Shown here: one piece after another, positions 1 through 10,000 of the stretch
Layout: every line of letters begins with the position of its first letter
Position numbering within the stretch: position 1 is the first letter of the stretch
DNA from: Cellvibrio sp. PSBB023
GTDB lineage: Bacteria; Pseudomonadota; Gammaproteobacteria; Pseudomonadales; Cellvibrionaceae
Assembly (NCBI RefSeq): GCF_002007605.1
Contig: NZ_CP019799.1
Coordinates: forward strand, 682,001-746,000
Length of the DNA: 64,000 nt
Direction: 5' to 3'
Notes under the pieces: model-generated
What the model saw: only the letters and a program-made list of their open reading frames with translations
Databases searched by the model: none
Told to the model about the DNA's origin: nothing
Position numbers and translations under genes: made by a program

Positions 1-1791
1 CGCGAAGGTATTCAAGCAAAATCCCTGAGCGACGAACAAATCGCCGCCCTGGAAGATCAGGGCTTAGACCCGAACGAATTGGATTTCGATGCAAAGGAAA
101 TCGATAAGGCGGTTTACAACAAAGACACCAACCGCGCGATTCTGCGCAATCTAATGGAAAACGGCCTGCGCATGGCCGATGGCCAAACACTCGGCAAATC
201 CATGATTTTTGCACGCAATATTCAGCATGCAGAATTGCTGGCGCAACTTTTTGGTGAGATGTACCCCAATTACCTAAAAGAAACCCAAGGCAATTTCTGC
301 CGCGTGATTCACTCCAAATACGAGCGCGCCGAAGAATTAATCGATGACTTCAAATTAAACGATGGCAGCAGCAAGCAAGTCACCATCGCCATTTCGGTGG
401 ATATGCTGGATACCGGTATCGATGTGCCAGAAGTGCTCAACTTGGTCTTTGCCAAGCCGGTGAAATCCAAAGTGAAGTTTTGGCAAATGGTAGGGCGGGG
501 CACGCGCCTGTGTGAACATTTGTTTGGCAAAGATAAACACAAAACCAAATTTCTGATTTTTGATCACTGGGGAAACTTTGATTACTTCGCGGTAGAGCAT
601 GAGGAAGAAGAGCAGCGCCAGAGTAAATCCGTTGCGCAAAAATTATTTGAAGCGCGCGTTAATTTTGCGACCGATGCATTAGCGTTGGGCGACCTGCCCA
701 AGTTTGAAAAAATGGTCATGCTCATCAAGCAAGATATAGATGCGCTGGATGACAATTGCATCGCCATTAAAGACAACTGGAAACTAAAACACGAGTTCGG
801 CACCTTGGCTGTGCTCAATTCATTTGCGCCCGCTACACGCAAAGTGCTGTTAGACAATATCGCGCCCTTAATGCAGTGGCGCAATATTCAAGGGCAGGGT
901 GATGCGCTGGCCTGGGATCAGGATGTGCTCGCCGTCCAACACGCCTGGCTGAACCACCCTGAATTGCAAGATCAAACCAAAGATCGTTTGCTCCACAAAG
1001 TCAAAACCTTGCAAATGCACCTCAACCAACTGCGCCCCAAGGCACCAATTGTCAATGCCATCCAGCAAGACAGTTATTGGGATCTCAAGAATTTTGATGA
1101 GCTGGAAAAAGCCCGCACCGAATTGCGCGGCGTTATTCATCTGCATAATCCTGGCGCTAAACCGCCAGCAGCGCCCATCACCATTTACGATATTCCAGAG
1201 CATGCCGATAAGTTCGAAATTAAAGAACTGAAAACCAATATCCGCACTGTGGATTATGAAATCTACCGGCAAGAAGTAGAGAAAACCCTGGAGCCGTTAT
1301 TTAACCAAGACCCGGTTCTGCAAAAAATTCGCGCCGGTGAGCCAGTCACAGAGGAAGAGTTAAACCAGCTCAATGCCTTGGTGCATACGCAAAATGCGCG
1401 GGTGGATTTAAAACTCCTGAAAGAGTTCTACCCGGAATCCTCCCTAGGGGTAGATCAGCTCTTGCGCACCATTATCGGGTTGGATGAGCAAGCCATTCGC
1501 AAACGTTTTGAAATTTTTGTGCAGCAGCATCACATCAGCCTGAATGCGTTGCAGCAGCGCTTTTTGGAATTATTAAAAAGTGAAATCTGTCGCACCGGCC
1601 AGATGAGCATTAGCCGCTTGTATGAGCAGCCCTTTATTGCCCTGCACCAAGACGGTGTAGACGGTTTATTTAAAGAAGAACAAGCGCAACTGATTGCCAA
1701 TTTTATCAGCGACTTCGCGTTAGAGCTTGGCAAAAAGCAAGCGCAAGTACAGCAACAAAATCCCCAAGTACCCAGTTCCTATTCGAACTGA
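1..1791 (+). CDS. hsdR: Type I restriction enzyme R subunit (HsdR), 5'-truncated
   Basis: The reading frame is open from base 1, so the N-terminal nuclease and first helicase domains lie outside the window; about 596 C-terminal residues remain. Visible motifs are those of the second RecA-like lobe of a superfamily 2 translocase: DTGIDVP followed by QMVGRGTRL (helicase motifs V and VI). The rest matches the EcoEI-type R-subunit C-terminal domain, which contacts the methylase core. In the family, HsdR with HsdM2HsdS translocates DNA using ATP and cleaves unmodified DNA far from the recognition site. It is the first gene of an R-M-S operon, with hsdM starting 33 bases downstream. The order R-M-S is less common than having hsdR last or separate. 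The identity is very likely; activity cannot be judged from a fragment. Confidence 0.93.
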   Translation, partial: REGIQAKSLSDEQIAALEDQGLDPNELDFDAKEIDKAVYNKDTNRAILRNLMENGLRMADGQTLGKSMIFARNIQHAELLAQLFGEMYPNYLKETQGNFCRVIHSKYERAEELIDDFKLNDGSSKQVTIAISVDMLDTGIDVPEVLNLVFAKPVKSKVKFWQMVGRGTRLCEHLFGKDKHKTKFLIFDHWGNFDYFAVEHEEEEQRQSKSVAQKLFEARVNFATDALALGDLPKFEKMVMLIKQDIDALDDNCIAIKDNWKLKHEFGTLAVLNSFAPATRKVLLDNIAPLMQWRNIQGQGDALAWDQDVLAVQHAWLNHPELQDQTKDRLLHKVKTLQMHLNQLRPKAPIVNAIQQDSYWDLKNFDELEKARTELRGVIHLHNPGAKPPAAPITIYDIPEHADKFEIKELKTNIRTVDYEIYRQEVEKTLEPLFNQDPVLQKIRAGEPVTEEELNQLNALVHTQNARVDLKLLKEFYPESSLGVDQLLRTIIGLDEQAIRKRFEIFVQQHHISLNALQQRFLELLKSEICRTGQMSISRLYEQPFIALHQDGVDGLFKEEQAQLIANFISDFALELGKKQAQVQQQNPQVPSSYSN

Positions 1792-1824
1792 GTTATTAAC
1801 CCTAACACCTTATTGAGACACCTG

Positions 1825-3381
1825 ATGATCACCGGTCAACTGAAAAACAAAATCGATAAACTTTGGGAAGAATTCTGGACGGGCGGCGTAGCCAACCCGC
1901 TAACGGTTATCGAGCAAATTACCTTTTTAATGTACGCGCGCCTGCTGGATATGAACGAAACCAGCGACGAGAAAAAAGCGCTGCGTACTAAAAAACCGTT
2001 CAAGCGTCGCTTTAATGATGAGCAGCAACATATTCGTTGGCAAAATTTAATTCATATCGAATCTGCCGATAAATTATTGGTGCTGGTGCGCGATGAACTA
2101 TTTCCCTATTTCAAAAGCACCGCCGATGGCAACAGCTTGTTTGCCGAATTTATGAAAGATGCACAGCTGATGGTACAAAAGCCCTCACTGCTGATGAAAG
2201 CCATCACCATGGTGAATGAGTTGCCCTTGGACAAAGGCGATACCAAAGGTGATTTGTACGAATACTTGTTAAGTAAACTCACTACGGCAGGCATTAACGG
2301 CCAGTTTAGAACGCCGCGTCACATCATCCGCGCCATGGTGGAGCTAATGGACCCAAGTGCCGATGACCGCATTTGCGACCCCGCCTGCGGCACAGCCGGT
2401 TTTTTAAGTAATGCCTACGAATTTATTCTGCAAAAATACAGTTCGCCCGCAGGCACGATCACTGAAAAGGTGATTAATGAAAAAGGCGAGGAAGAAATTC
2501 AAACGCTGTATACCGGTGATTTGCTGGGCGATCAGCGCAGCCATGTGGATACCGATATGTTCCATGGCTTCGATTTTGACGCAACCATGTTGCGCATTGC
2601 CGCCATGAATTTGGTCATGCACGGTGTAGCGGAGCCGGATATTCACTATCAGGATACCCTCAGCCAACGCTTTGCCGAGCGTCACCCACAAGCGGCCAAT
2701 GAAGGTTTCGATATCATCCTCGCCAACCCGCCGTTTAAAGGCAGTTTGGATGAAGAAGACGTAGCGCCAGAATTACTGCGTTTGGTAAAAACCAAAAAAA
2801 CCGAATTGTTATTTGTCGGGTTAATTCTGCGCATGCTAAGAACCGGTGGCCGCGCCGCCGTGATCGTGCCAGACGGCGTACTCTTCGGCTCCAGCAAAGC
2901 CCACCAACAATTGCGTGAAGAACTGATCGAGCGTAACCAGTTAGAAGCCATCATCAGCTTGCCCTCGGGCGTATTCAAACCCTACGCCGGTGTCAGTACC
3001 GCGATTATGATTTTCACCAAAGGCGGTGAAACCGATCAAGTATGGTTTTACGATTTAGCGGCAGACGGCTACTCGCTAGACGACAAGCGTACACCCATTC
3101 AAGACAACGACCTGCCAGATTTAATTGCGCAATACGAAAAATACCGCAAAGCCCGCGAAGCAGGCAAAAGCACCAAAGCCTGGAGCGATAAAAAACAAAA
3201 AGCCTTCTTGGTGGATAAAGCCGCAATCGCCGAACAGAAATACGACCTCAGCATAAACCGCTACAAAGAAGTGGTTTACGAAGAGCAAAGCTACGCACCG
3301 CCAAAAGAAATTCTGAAAGAGCTTAAAAAGCTTGAGCAAGAAATCATGCAGGATTTGTATGAGTTGGAGGCGATGCTGTGA
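1825..3381 (+). CDS. hsdM: Type I restriction-modification system methyltransferase subunit (HsdM)
   Basis: This is an N6-adenine DNA methyltransferase, the modification core of the type I complex. The 518-residue protein has an N-terminal HsdM helical domain (residues about 1-130), the SAM-binding motif DPACGTAGF, and the catalytic motif NPPF, as in N6-adenine methylases. The ATG at 1825 gives the typical HsdM N-terminus ([20 protein letters not shown]); an upstream in-frame TTG at 1813 is a poorer choice. The stop codon overlaps the GTG start of hsdS by 4 bases, which indicates translational coupling. Base composition is close to the surrounding chromosome, unlike the AT-rich genes after hsdS. 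Confidence 0.96.
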   Translation: MITGQLKNKIDKLWEEFWTGGVANPLTVIEQITFLMYARLLDMNETSDEKKALRTKKPFKRRFNDEQQHIRWQNLIHIESADKLLVLVRDELFPYFKSTADGNSLFAEFMKDAQLMVQKPSLLMKAITMVNELPLDKGDTKGDLYEYLLSKLTTAGINGQFRTPRHIIRAMVELMDPSADDRICDPACGTAGFLSNAYEFILQKYSSPAGTITEKVINEKGEEEIQTLYTGDLLGDQRSHVDTDMFHGFDFDATMLRIAAMNLVMHGVAEPDIHYQDTLSQRFAERHPQAANEGFDIILANPPFKGSLDEEDVAPELLRLVKTKKTELLFVGLILRMLRTGGRAAVIVPDGVLFGSSKAHQQLREELIERNQLEAIISLPSGVFKPYAGVSTAIMIFTKGGETDQVWFYDLAADGYSLDDKRTPIQDNDLPDLIAQYEKYRKAREAGKSTKAWSDKKQKAFLVDKAAIAEQKYDLSINRYKEVVYEEQSYAPPKEILKELKKLEQEIMQDLYELEAML

Positions 3382-4574
3382 GTTGGCCTTTGGTGAAATT
3401 GGGAGATATTTTCGATATTACTTCCAGTAAACGAGTGCATGAAAAGGACTGGCGTAGTGAGGGTGTTCCTTTTTATCGAGCAAGAGAAGTTGCTGTTCTT
3501 TCGAGAGAAGGAATAGTCGATAACGAACTATTTATCGATGAATCCATGTATGAAGAATTTAAGCATAAATATGGCATTCCCAAAGAGGGCGATCTACTAG
3601 TTACCGCTGTTGGAACTTTGGGGAAAATATATGCAGTCAAAGCGCATGATCGCTTTTATTTTAAAGATGCAAGTGTTATCTGGCTGAGAAAGAAGTCTGA
3701 GGTCGATACTTCATATGTTTGGCACGCCTTAAATAGCGTCGAAGTGCAACGTTTCATACAAAACTCCAGTGGTGCAACAGTTGGTGCATACACAATTAGC
3801 AGGGCGAATGAAACTGAAATCCCTCTACCCCCATTAGAAGAACAAAAACGCATCGCCGCCATCCTCGACAAAGCCGATGCCATCCGCCGCAAACGCCAAC
3901 AAGCCATAAAACTCGCCGACGATTTCCTTCGCTCCGTGTTTTTAGAAATGTTTGGTGATCCGGTGAGTAATTCTAAAGGATGGAATGAATATGTTTTGAC
4001 AGATGTGGCTGATATCCGTTCAGGAGTAACTAAAGGGAAAATAATAGATTTAAATAGATCCGTTACACTCCCTTATTTGAGAGTAGCTAATGTTCAGGAT
4101 GGGTATTTGGATCTGTCTGAAATTAAGAATATCGTAGTCTCAGAAAATGATGCTAAAAAATGCATTCTTAAAAAAGGCGACATCCTGCTTACGGAGGGAG
4201 GTGATCCCGACAAGTTAGGGCGTGGTTATGTGTGGAATGATGAAATCGAGAGATGTATCCATCAGAATCACATTTTTTCAGTGCGAATTAAAGTTTCTAA
4301 TAAAAAAATTGTTTACCCTGAATTTTTAAGTGCTTTGATATCCTCTCAGCGAGGAAAACGTTATTTTCTCAAGGTGGGAAAACAGACTACTGGCATCGCT
4401 ACAATAAATAAAACTGTTTTGGGCGAGTTCAGAATATTTATCCCGCCTATGGAATTGCAAGATAAATATATAAGAGTAAAAAATGCAATAAAACATCAGT
4501 CTGAGCTTTTCAGTAAGGGTGATTTAAATTTGTTTGCTTCCTTAAGTCAGCGATGTTTTTCCGGAGATATTTGA
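3378..4574 (+). CDS. hsdS: Type I restriction-modification specificity subunit (HsdS)
   Basis: HsdS determines the bipartite DNA recognition site. The 398-residue protein shows the usual two-part build: target recognition domain 1 (about residues 1-150), a conserved helical spacer beginning with PLPPLEEQKRIAAILDKADA, then target recognition domain 2 (about 200-360). The second conserved helical region at the C-terminus is shorter and poorly conserved. The start is GTG, overlapping the hsdM stop by 4 bases. The two recognition domains are AT-rich while the central spacer is GC-richer. This mosaic is typical of hsdS genes that exchange recognition domains by recombination. The recognition sequence cannot be read from the gene. 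Confidence 0.94.
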   Translation: MSWPLVKLGDIFDITSSKRVHEKDWRSEGVPFYRAREVAVLSREGIVDNELFIDESMYEEFKHKYGIPKEGDLLVTAVGTLGKIYAVKAHDRFYFKDASVIWLRKKSEVDTSYVWHALNSVEVQRFIQNSSGATVGAYTISRANETEIPLPPLEEQKRIAAILDKADAIRRKRQQAIKLADDFLRSVFLEMFGDPVSNSKGWNEYVLTDVADIRSGVTKGKIIDLNRSVTLPYLRVANVQDGYLDLSEIKNIVVSENDAKKCILKKGDILLTEGGDPDKLGRGYVWNDEIERCIHQNHIFSVRIKVSNKKIVYPEFLSALISSQRGKRYFLKVGKQTTGIATINKTVLGEFRIFIPPMELQDKYIRVKNAIKHQSELFSKGDLNLFASLSQRCFSGDI

Positions 4575-4575
4575 A

Positions 4576-6024
4576 ATGCTTATAAAAAAATTAAAGTTAA
4601 CCAATTTTAAAGGAATCAAATCAACAGTAACCATTCCTTTGGCTCCTATTACGTTGCTTTTTGGAGGTAACAGTTCTGGTAAAAGCACTATTTTGCAATC
4701 TTTTTTATACTTATATGAAATATTAATTAATAAAAATCTTGATCCGATAAAATCATTCAAGCAGGGTGCGAGTTGTTATTTAAATGGATTTGAAAACTTG
4801 GTCCATGGAAAAGACCTTGATAATGTGATTTCTATTGAGGTTGAGCTTGATACAACCGATGTTATCTTGCACTCCTACTTAAGTGATACAGAGGAATTGT
4901 ATATATCGGATTCAATTGAATCATCCGATGGCTTTCAATTAAATGAGCCAAGTTTAGCTTCGATGAGCATAAAGTTAGATATTGCTGGCGGTTCTGATGG
5001 TGTTCCATATATAAAAAGAACTGAAATATTTTTGAATGGTGAATTGTTTGCAGCAATATCACGAGAAGATTTGAGCAAACAGATATGGTTGGTGCTAAAT
5101 CCAGAGTGTATTGAAAAAATGAATGAATACTACGGTGACCCATCGATATCTCAAATAGTTGCTGATGGGGTCGGAGGTGACAGTTTCATATATTTAGATA
5201 AGCTCGATTCTGCGGTTCCCAATGCCGATTTTCGGCTTTCAATTAACAAGAATAGTTGGACTGACACCGGAAATTTTGGAAATAATCCATACATTGGCAA
5301 GTTAGTTTTGGAAGTGATATTGAGTCAAATAATTTGTGGGCCTTTTAAAGTTCTTATAAAAGAATTAACAAAATTGATACATATTGGTCCAGTCAGAGTT
5401 GTTCCGCCAATAGGGTATGCACCCAATAAAGAGCCAAACGATTGGTATTCGGGGCTTGCGGGATGGGATAAATTTGCTTTTTCAGATGATAATTTTAAGT
5501 TAAAAGTAAATGAATGCTTTGGGGAAAAAGGGCTTTTATCAAAATATCAATTTGCTTCTCATGGCTTTTATAATCATGTGAAAGTTATTGATAAGGTAAT
5601 GGATATTGCTCATGAACCTATGGAGCTAGGTATTGGAGTTTCACAAATATTTCCTTTTATAGTTGCCGCCGCTGATAAAAGTTTCTCTTTTATTTCCGTG
5701 GAGCAACCCGAGCTACATATCCATCCTGGATGGCAGCTTATTATTGCAGATTTGATAATTAAATCAGTTAAGGAAAATCCCAATAGGCTTTTTTTAATCG
5801 AAACTCATAGCGAACATTTAATGCTTAGATTACTTAATCGAGTGCGAGAAAATGAAAACGATGGTGCTGACTTAAAAATTGATCCAGATATTATAAGTGT
5901 TGTTTGTGTTTATCCAGATGAAAATGGAAGACCGTATTATCAAAGGCAAAGAATTTTGCCTGATGGTGATTTTGAGTTAGATTGGCCTGAAGGATTTTTT
6001 GAAGAACGATATAAGGAGGTTTAA
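4576..6024 (+). CDS. AAA family ATPase with DUF3696-like C-terminus
   Basis: This is a 482-residue ABC/SMC-like ATPase. Seen in the sequence: an N-terminal 'LTNFKGIKS' strand typical of AAA_15/OLD-like proteins, Walker A GGNSSGKST (residues 30-38), a Walker B/D-loop region SVEQPELHIHP (around residue 376), and an ETHSEH switch. The C-terminus LDWPEGFFEERY is typical of DUF3696 proteins. Such ATPases often form sensor or motor subunits of defence systems with a separate effector. It starts one base after the hsdS stop, and its own stop shares one base with the next ATG behind a strong AAGGAGGT ribosome binding site, so it is co-transcribed with and coupled to its partner. It is markedly AT-rich compared with hsdR/hsdM, suggesting separate acquisition. 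The exact function is unknown. Confidence 0.85.
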   Translation: MLIKKLKLTNFKGIKSTVTIPLAPITLLFGGNSSGKSTILQSFLYLYEILINKNLDPIKSFKQGASCYLNGFENLVHGKDLDNVISIEVELDTTDVILHSYLSDTEELYISDSIESSDGFQLNEPSLASMSIKLDIAGGSDGVPYIKRTEIFLNGELFAAISREDLSKQIWLVLNPECIEKMNEYYGDPSISQIVADGVGGDSFIYLDKLDSAVPNADFRLSINKNSWTDTGNFGNNPYIGKLVLEVILSQIICGPFKVLIKELTKLIHIGPVRVVPPIGYAPNKEPNDWYSGLAGWDKFAFSDDNFKLKVNECFGEKGLLSKYQFASHGFYNHVKVIDKVMDIAHEPMELGIGVSQIFPFIVAAADKSFSFISVEQPELHIHPGWQLIIADLIIKSVKENPNRLFLIETHSEHLMLRLLNRVRENENDGADLKIDPDIISVVCVYPDENGRPYYQRQRILPDGDFELDWPEGFFEERYKEV

Positions 6025-6938
6025 TGATACGGGAATATGCTGTTAATCCAGAAGTTATATGTTCGAGTGTGGAAATCCTCCAGCGTTTTTTTTCTGATTT
6101 TGGTGCTGATAAAGGGCGAGTTATCGGCGCGATTCCTCATCAGTGGTATAGAGATATTGAGCGTCGAATCCAGTTATTGGGCTTGACTACGATCGCAAAA
6201 AGAAAGTGTTTTGACAATCTTAGAAGTTTTGAGAAGTCCTCGCTCGTTAAAAGAGATGGTAAACCTCTTGACGCCCATACTTGGGTAGAAAAGGCAAAAT
6301 TACTTAATGGTCAGGAGATTTTTGAAGGGATACTAAGTGATCAAGTCTCAGTGGATGAAAAATTATACGACTACCGAAACATGTTAGAGAGCGTGCCTGC
6401 TGATTGGGATATTGAGCAAACCAAATCTGTTCAAAGGGATGCTTTACTAATTTCAAGCGCAATCGAAAAGTCATTAAGATTTTCTAATAGGCCTGTTCTA
6501 TTTATAGATCCTTATTTTGATCCTCTACATGAAGACTCTAGAACGCCGATAATAAATTGTATTAGTTCAATTACCGCAGGACGGTTCGGCTTAAAAAAAA
6601 TATTTATCCATACCTGCGAACAGCAAGATATCGATTATCGACGTAGGAAAATAAGAACGGATATTGAACGTGGTATGAATGAATGCGTGCAGCCCTTATT
6701 GCCACAAGGTTTTGAGGTCGAACTTTGGGTATGGCCCAATAATTACATTCATGACCGTTTTGTAATTACTAATCATGTTGGATATGCGTACGGTCATGGT
6801 TTAAGTGCAGCTCAATTCCAGGATGCAATTCAAGTAAATATAAATCGGATTTCCGAATCGGCGAGGCAGTTTGAGTATAGGCGTTTTTCTACAGCCGCTG
6901 GACGGCTTGGAGATGAAATTTTCATTGTTGGAGCATAA
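6024..6938 (+). CDS. Uncharacterised partner protein, possible PLD-like effector
   Basis: This 304-residue protein is not assigned to a family with certainty. Its start overlaps the ATPase stop by one base and has an AAGGAGGT ribosome binding site, so it is made together with the ATPase. There is no signal peptide or membrane segment. The N-terminal half is helical and charged. The C-terminal half has an alternating strand/helix pattern with FIDPYFDP (about residues 160-167) and IHDRFVITN (H243, R245). The second motif resembles the HxK/R...D/N element of phospholipase-D-like nucleases, followed by a GHGLS segment. The partner position suggests an effector (nuclease) of a two-gene defence module. 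That is inference from a weak motif and context; it could be a different fold. Confidence 0.6.
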   Translation: MIREYAVNPEVICSSVEILQRFFSDFGADKGRVIGAIPHQWYRDIERRIQLLGLTTIAKRKCFDNLRSFEKSSLVKRDGKPLDAHTWVEKAKLLNGQEIFEGILSDQVSVDEKLYDYRNMLESVPADWDIEQTKSVQRDALLISSAIEKSLRFSNRPVLFIDPYFDPLHEDSRTPIINCISSITAGRFGLKKIFIHTCEQQDIDYRRRKIRTDIERGMNECVQPLLPQGFEVELWVWPNNYIHDRFVITNHVGYAYGHGLSAAQFQDAIQVNINRISESARQFEYRRFSTAAGRLGDEIFIVGA

Positions 6939-7189
6939 ACCCTAGAAAATTTTATGTGAGTACAGCATGGAATTTGGAAGTGAATAAAGCTTTGAGTCAA
7001 TTGTGGGTTGGAAGAGCCATAGGTGCCTTCCTACAGTTTTCAAAGCAGCCTCTGAGATTCCAATTTTTTTGATTCTGCACTGATTCATTAGAGTGAAGGC
7101 TTGGCTGAAAAGGTAAATGGCCAATGCCTTTAATAATTAACGAATGCCTATCAATTTGCCTCGCTCAATATGGCGGAGATACTTGACCT

Positions 7190-8119
7190 GTGAGTGATAT
7201 AAAACTGTTTTCAATAAATGGCCAATCAGCTCAAGAGTTAGAGGCCAAAACAGCAGTATTAGAAAAGGATCTGCAACACCATATCGAGCGGCATATGGAG
7301 GTGTTGCTGGGTGTTCGTTTTCTGGCGACTGAATACAGCACCGGCAAAACTCATAAAGGGCGAATTGATTCATTAGGGTTGGACGAAAACAGTTGTCCGG
7401 TAATTGTGGAGTACAAGCGTCACACCAATGAAAATGTGATTAACCAAGGACTGTTTTATCTGGATTGGCTTTTGGATCACCAAGCTGAATTTAAGTGGTT
7501 GGTGATGGAAAGTTTGGGTAAAGAAACCGCTGAGGCTATCGAGTGGAATGGTACACGCTTGATTTGCATCGCTTCCGATTTCAATAAATACGACGAACAC
7601 GCAGTGCAGCAAATCAATCGTAATATTGAGCTGATGCGCTACCGTTATTTTGGCGCTGACTTGTTGTTACTAGAGCTTGTGAATGCACAAACAGTTGCTC
7701 AAATAATTGGATCATCTAGTGATGAAAGCGGACGAAGAACGGCTGCTTCTGCCAGCAGAGACAAAACTCAAGGCGAGCGCTTAGCAGAAGCATCACCTGA
7801 ATTAGTCGAATTGTTTCAAGCGGTTTGCAGCTACTCCGAACAACTGGGCGATGAAGTCCAGCGCAAAGAGCTAAAGCTCTATACCGTATTCAAACGTATC
7901 CGCAATTTTATGTCTGTGGTTGTTATGCCAGGAAAAAACGACCCCAAGCTATTGGTCTACCTAAAACTCCCCGGCGAATCTGCCAATGAGGATGGCTTCA
8001 CTCGAAATGTTACCAATATAGGTCACTGGGGAACCGGCGACTTTGAAGTAATCATTCGCAACCAAAACGATTGGTTAAAAGCGAAAGATTTGATTTTGCA
8101 GAGTTATGAAGCGAGTTAA
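7190..8119 (+). CDS. DUF5655 protein with N-terminal PD-(D/E)XK-type nuclease domain
   Basis: The protein has 309 residues. The N-terminal domain (about 1-170) contains a candidate PD-(D/E)XK active site: D60 in GRIDSLGL, then E74 and K76 in VIVEYKR, as in NucS/DUF91-like endonucleases. The C-terminal domain (about 195-305) with LYTVFKRIRNFMSVVV and a DFEVIIRN segment matches DUF5655, predicted to bind nucleic acid. The start is GTG with GGAG about 11 bases upstream. It lies between the AT-rich ATPase pair and a NERD helicase, with 251 bases before it and 30 after. A DNA-processing or defence role is likely from the fold and location, but substrate and partners are unknown. Confidence 0.78.
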   Translation: MSDIKLFSINGQSAQELEAKTAVLEKDLQHHIERHMEVLLGVRFLATEYSTGKTHKGRIDSLGLDENSCPVIVEYKRHTNENVINQGLFYLDWLLDHQAEFKWLVMESLGKETAEAIEWNGTRLICIASDFNKYDEHAVQQINRNIELMRYRYFGADLLLLELVNAQTVAQIIGSSSDESGRRTAASASRDKTQGERLAEASPELVELFQAVCSYSEQLGDEVQRKELKLYTVFKRIRNFMSVVVMPGKNDPKLLVYLKLPGESANEDGFTRNVTNIGHWGTGDFEVIIRNQNDWLKAKDLILQSYEAS

Positions 8120-8149
8120 TTTAATACCTCATAAAAATTTAATCACCTT

Positions 8150-9991
8150 ATGGCCACAATTCTTCCCAATATAAATTCCAGCTCCACCAAAATGACCACC
8201 GGCGAACGCCGGTTTGGGCAGCGGTTGGAGAAATTTTTAGAGGATGATTACCTCTGCTGGTTTGATGTTCCGGTGGGGGATGCGCGGCGCTATCCAGATT
8301 TTATTATTTTGCATCCGGGCCGTGGCTTATTGTTTTTAGAAGTGAAGGATTGGAAGTTGCCGACCATCCAATCCATGAATCACCAAACCTTTACATTGCT
8401 GACGCCAAACGGCGTTATTAATCAGCCCAATCCTATTGAACAGGCGCGTCAGTGTGCTTATCAAGTGGTGAATAAATTAAAGCGCGATAAAGCCTTGGCG
8501 CAACCGGAAGGAAAACATAAAGGTGGGTTGGTGTGTCCTTATGGTTACGGTGTGGTATTCACCAATATTTCCCGTAAACAATTGCAGGCTGCATTAGGTG
8601 AGGATGGCGAATCGGTATTACCTGCACATTTGGTGATTTGTCAGGATGAAATTCTGGAAAAATGCGACTCGGAAGAATTTCAGCAGCGTTTATGGAGCAT
8701 GTTTAATTATCAATTCCCGCAAAAATTAAGCCTGCCGCAAATTGATCGTATTCGCGCGCACTTGTTTCCTGAGATTCGCATTGGCGCAGGAACGATAGAT
8801 TTATTTGCATCGCCAACGGATGACAGCATCAAGCCGGTTGATGTCCCCGATATTGTAAAAGTCATGGATATGCAGCAAGAACAGTTGGCGCGTAGCTTTG
8901 GAGAAGGGCATCGCGTTGTGCATGGGGTAGCTGGTTCCGGTAAAACATTGATTCTTGGTTTTCGCTGTTGGTATTTGGCACAAACCCAATCCAAACCTAT
9001 TTTAGTACTGTGCTACAACATGTCCCTGGCGGCCAAGCTGCGTGTGTTTATTCGCGATAAAGGCATAGTAGAGCAGGTGCAGGTTTATCATTTTCATGAT
9101 TGGTGCGGCCAGCAGTTGCGTAGCTACCATGTGGATACCATTAAAAGCGATGCGCCTGTGTGGGAGCGGCAGGTGTTGAGTGTGATTCAGGGGGTAGAGC
9201 AGGGGTTAATTCCGCGCGCGCAATATGGCGCGGTGTTGATTGACGAGGGGCACGATTTTGAAGCTGAATGGTTAACGCTCATCGTGCAGATGATCGACCC
9301 GGAAACGAATTCACTGCTTCTGCTTTATGACGACGCACAATCCATTTACAAAAAGAAAAATAGCTTGAGCTTTACGTTATCCAGTGTTGGCATTCAAGCG
9401 CGCGGTCGCACCAGCATTCTCAAATTAAATTACCGCAATACCCGTGAGATACTCCATTTTGCGTTTGATTTTGCTAAAGACTACTTGCAAGAAAAGGATG
9501 CCGACGAAGATTCGGTGCCGCTGGTTAAACCGGAAATGGCGGGTAAATCCGGTACTGTACCGGTGTTTCGGTTGTTGCCTAATCGCACACAGGAATTGGC
9601 ATTTATTCGTGCTTGCTTACAGAAATGGCACGACGATGGTGTTGCCTGGTCTGATATGGTAGTTATTTATTGCCATCACCAGTTCGGTGAAGCCTTATTG
9701 CGCGAACTCAACCAATACGCTATTCCTGCTATTTGGATGGGCGACAAGAAAAACCGCCGTAACTACGACCCAGCGGAAAATAAAGTGTTATTAGTTACTC
9801 GCCAAAGCAGCAAAGGCTTGGAATTTCCTCGCGTAATAGTCGCAGGCTTAGGCAGCTTAAACGATGATGACGACACTAAGCCTGAAGAAGCGCGTTTGTT
9901 GTATGTTGCTATGACACGTGCGCAGGAATATTTGTTATTGACTGCCTCGAATAATAATCATTATACGCAGCAGTTTTCTGTAGGAAGTTAA
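8150..9991 (+). CDS. NERD-domain UvrD/Rep-like DNA helicase
   Basis: The protein has 613 residues. The N-terminal NERD domain (about residues 15-130, with YPDFIILHPGRGLLFLEVKDW) is a predicted nuclease-related fold with D/E-x-K residues. It is followed by a superfamily 1 helicase: Walker A GVAGSGKT (259-266), DEGHDF as motif II, and a C-terminal LLYVAMTRAQEYLLL helicase motif VI. The family is found in DNA-repair and anti-phage contexts; the fusion suggests a helicase-nuclease acting on DNA ends or foreign DNA. It is the last gene of the left island, 30 bases after the DUF5655 gene, and is followed by a hairpin terminator facing the convergent tesA gene. Confidence 0.85.
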   Translation: MATILPNINSSSTKMTTGERRFGQRLEKFLEDDYLCWFDVPVGDARRYPDFIILHPGRGLLFLEVKDWKLPTIQSMNHQTFTLLTPNGVINQPNPIEQARQCAYQVVNKLKRDKALAQPEGKHKGGLVCPYGYGVVFTNISRKQLQAALGEDGESVLPAHLVICQDEILEKCDSEEFQQRLWSMFNYQFPQKLSLPQIDRIRAHLFPEIRIGAGTIDLFASPTDDSIKPVDVPDIVKVMDMQQEQLARSFGEGHRVVHGVAGSGKTLILGFRCWYLAQTQSKPILVLCYNMSLAAKLRVFIRDKGIVEQVQVYHFHDWCGQQLRSYHVDTIKSDAPVWERQVLSVIQGVEQGLIPRAQYGAVLIDEGHDFEAEWLTLIVQMIDPETNSLLLLYDDAQSIYKKKNSLSFTLSSVGIQARGRTSILKLNYRNTREILHFAFDFAKDYLQEKDADEDSVPLVKPEMAGKSGTVPVFRLLPNRTQELAFIRACLQKWHDDGVAWSDMVVIYCHHQFGEALLRELNQYAIPAIWMGDKKNRRNYDPAENKVLLVTRQSSKGLEFPRVIVAGLGSLNDDDDTKPEEARLLYVAMTRAQEYLLLTASNNNHYTQQFSVGS

Positions 9992-10000
9992 CATAAAAAT

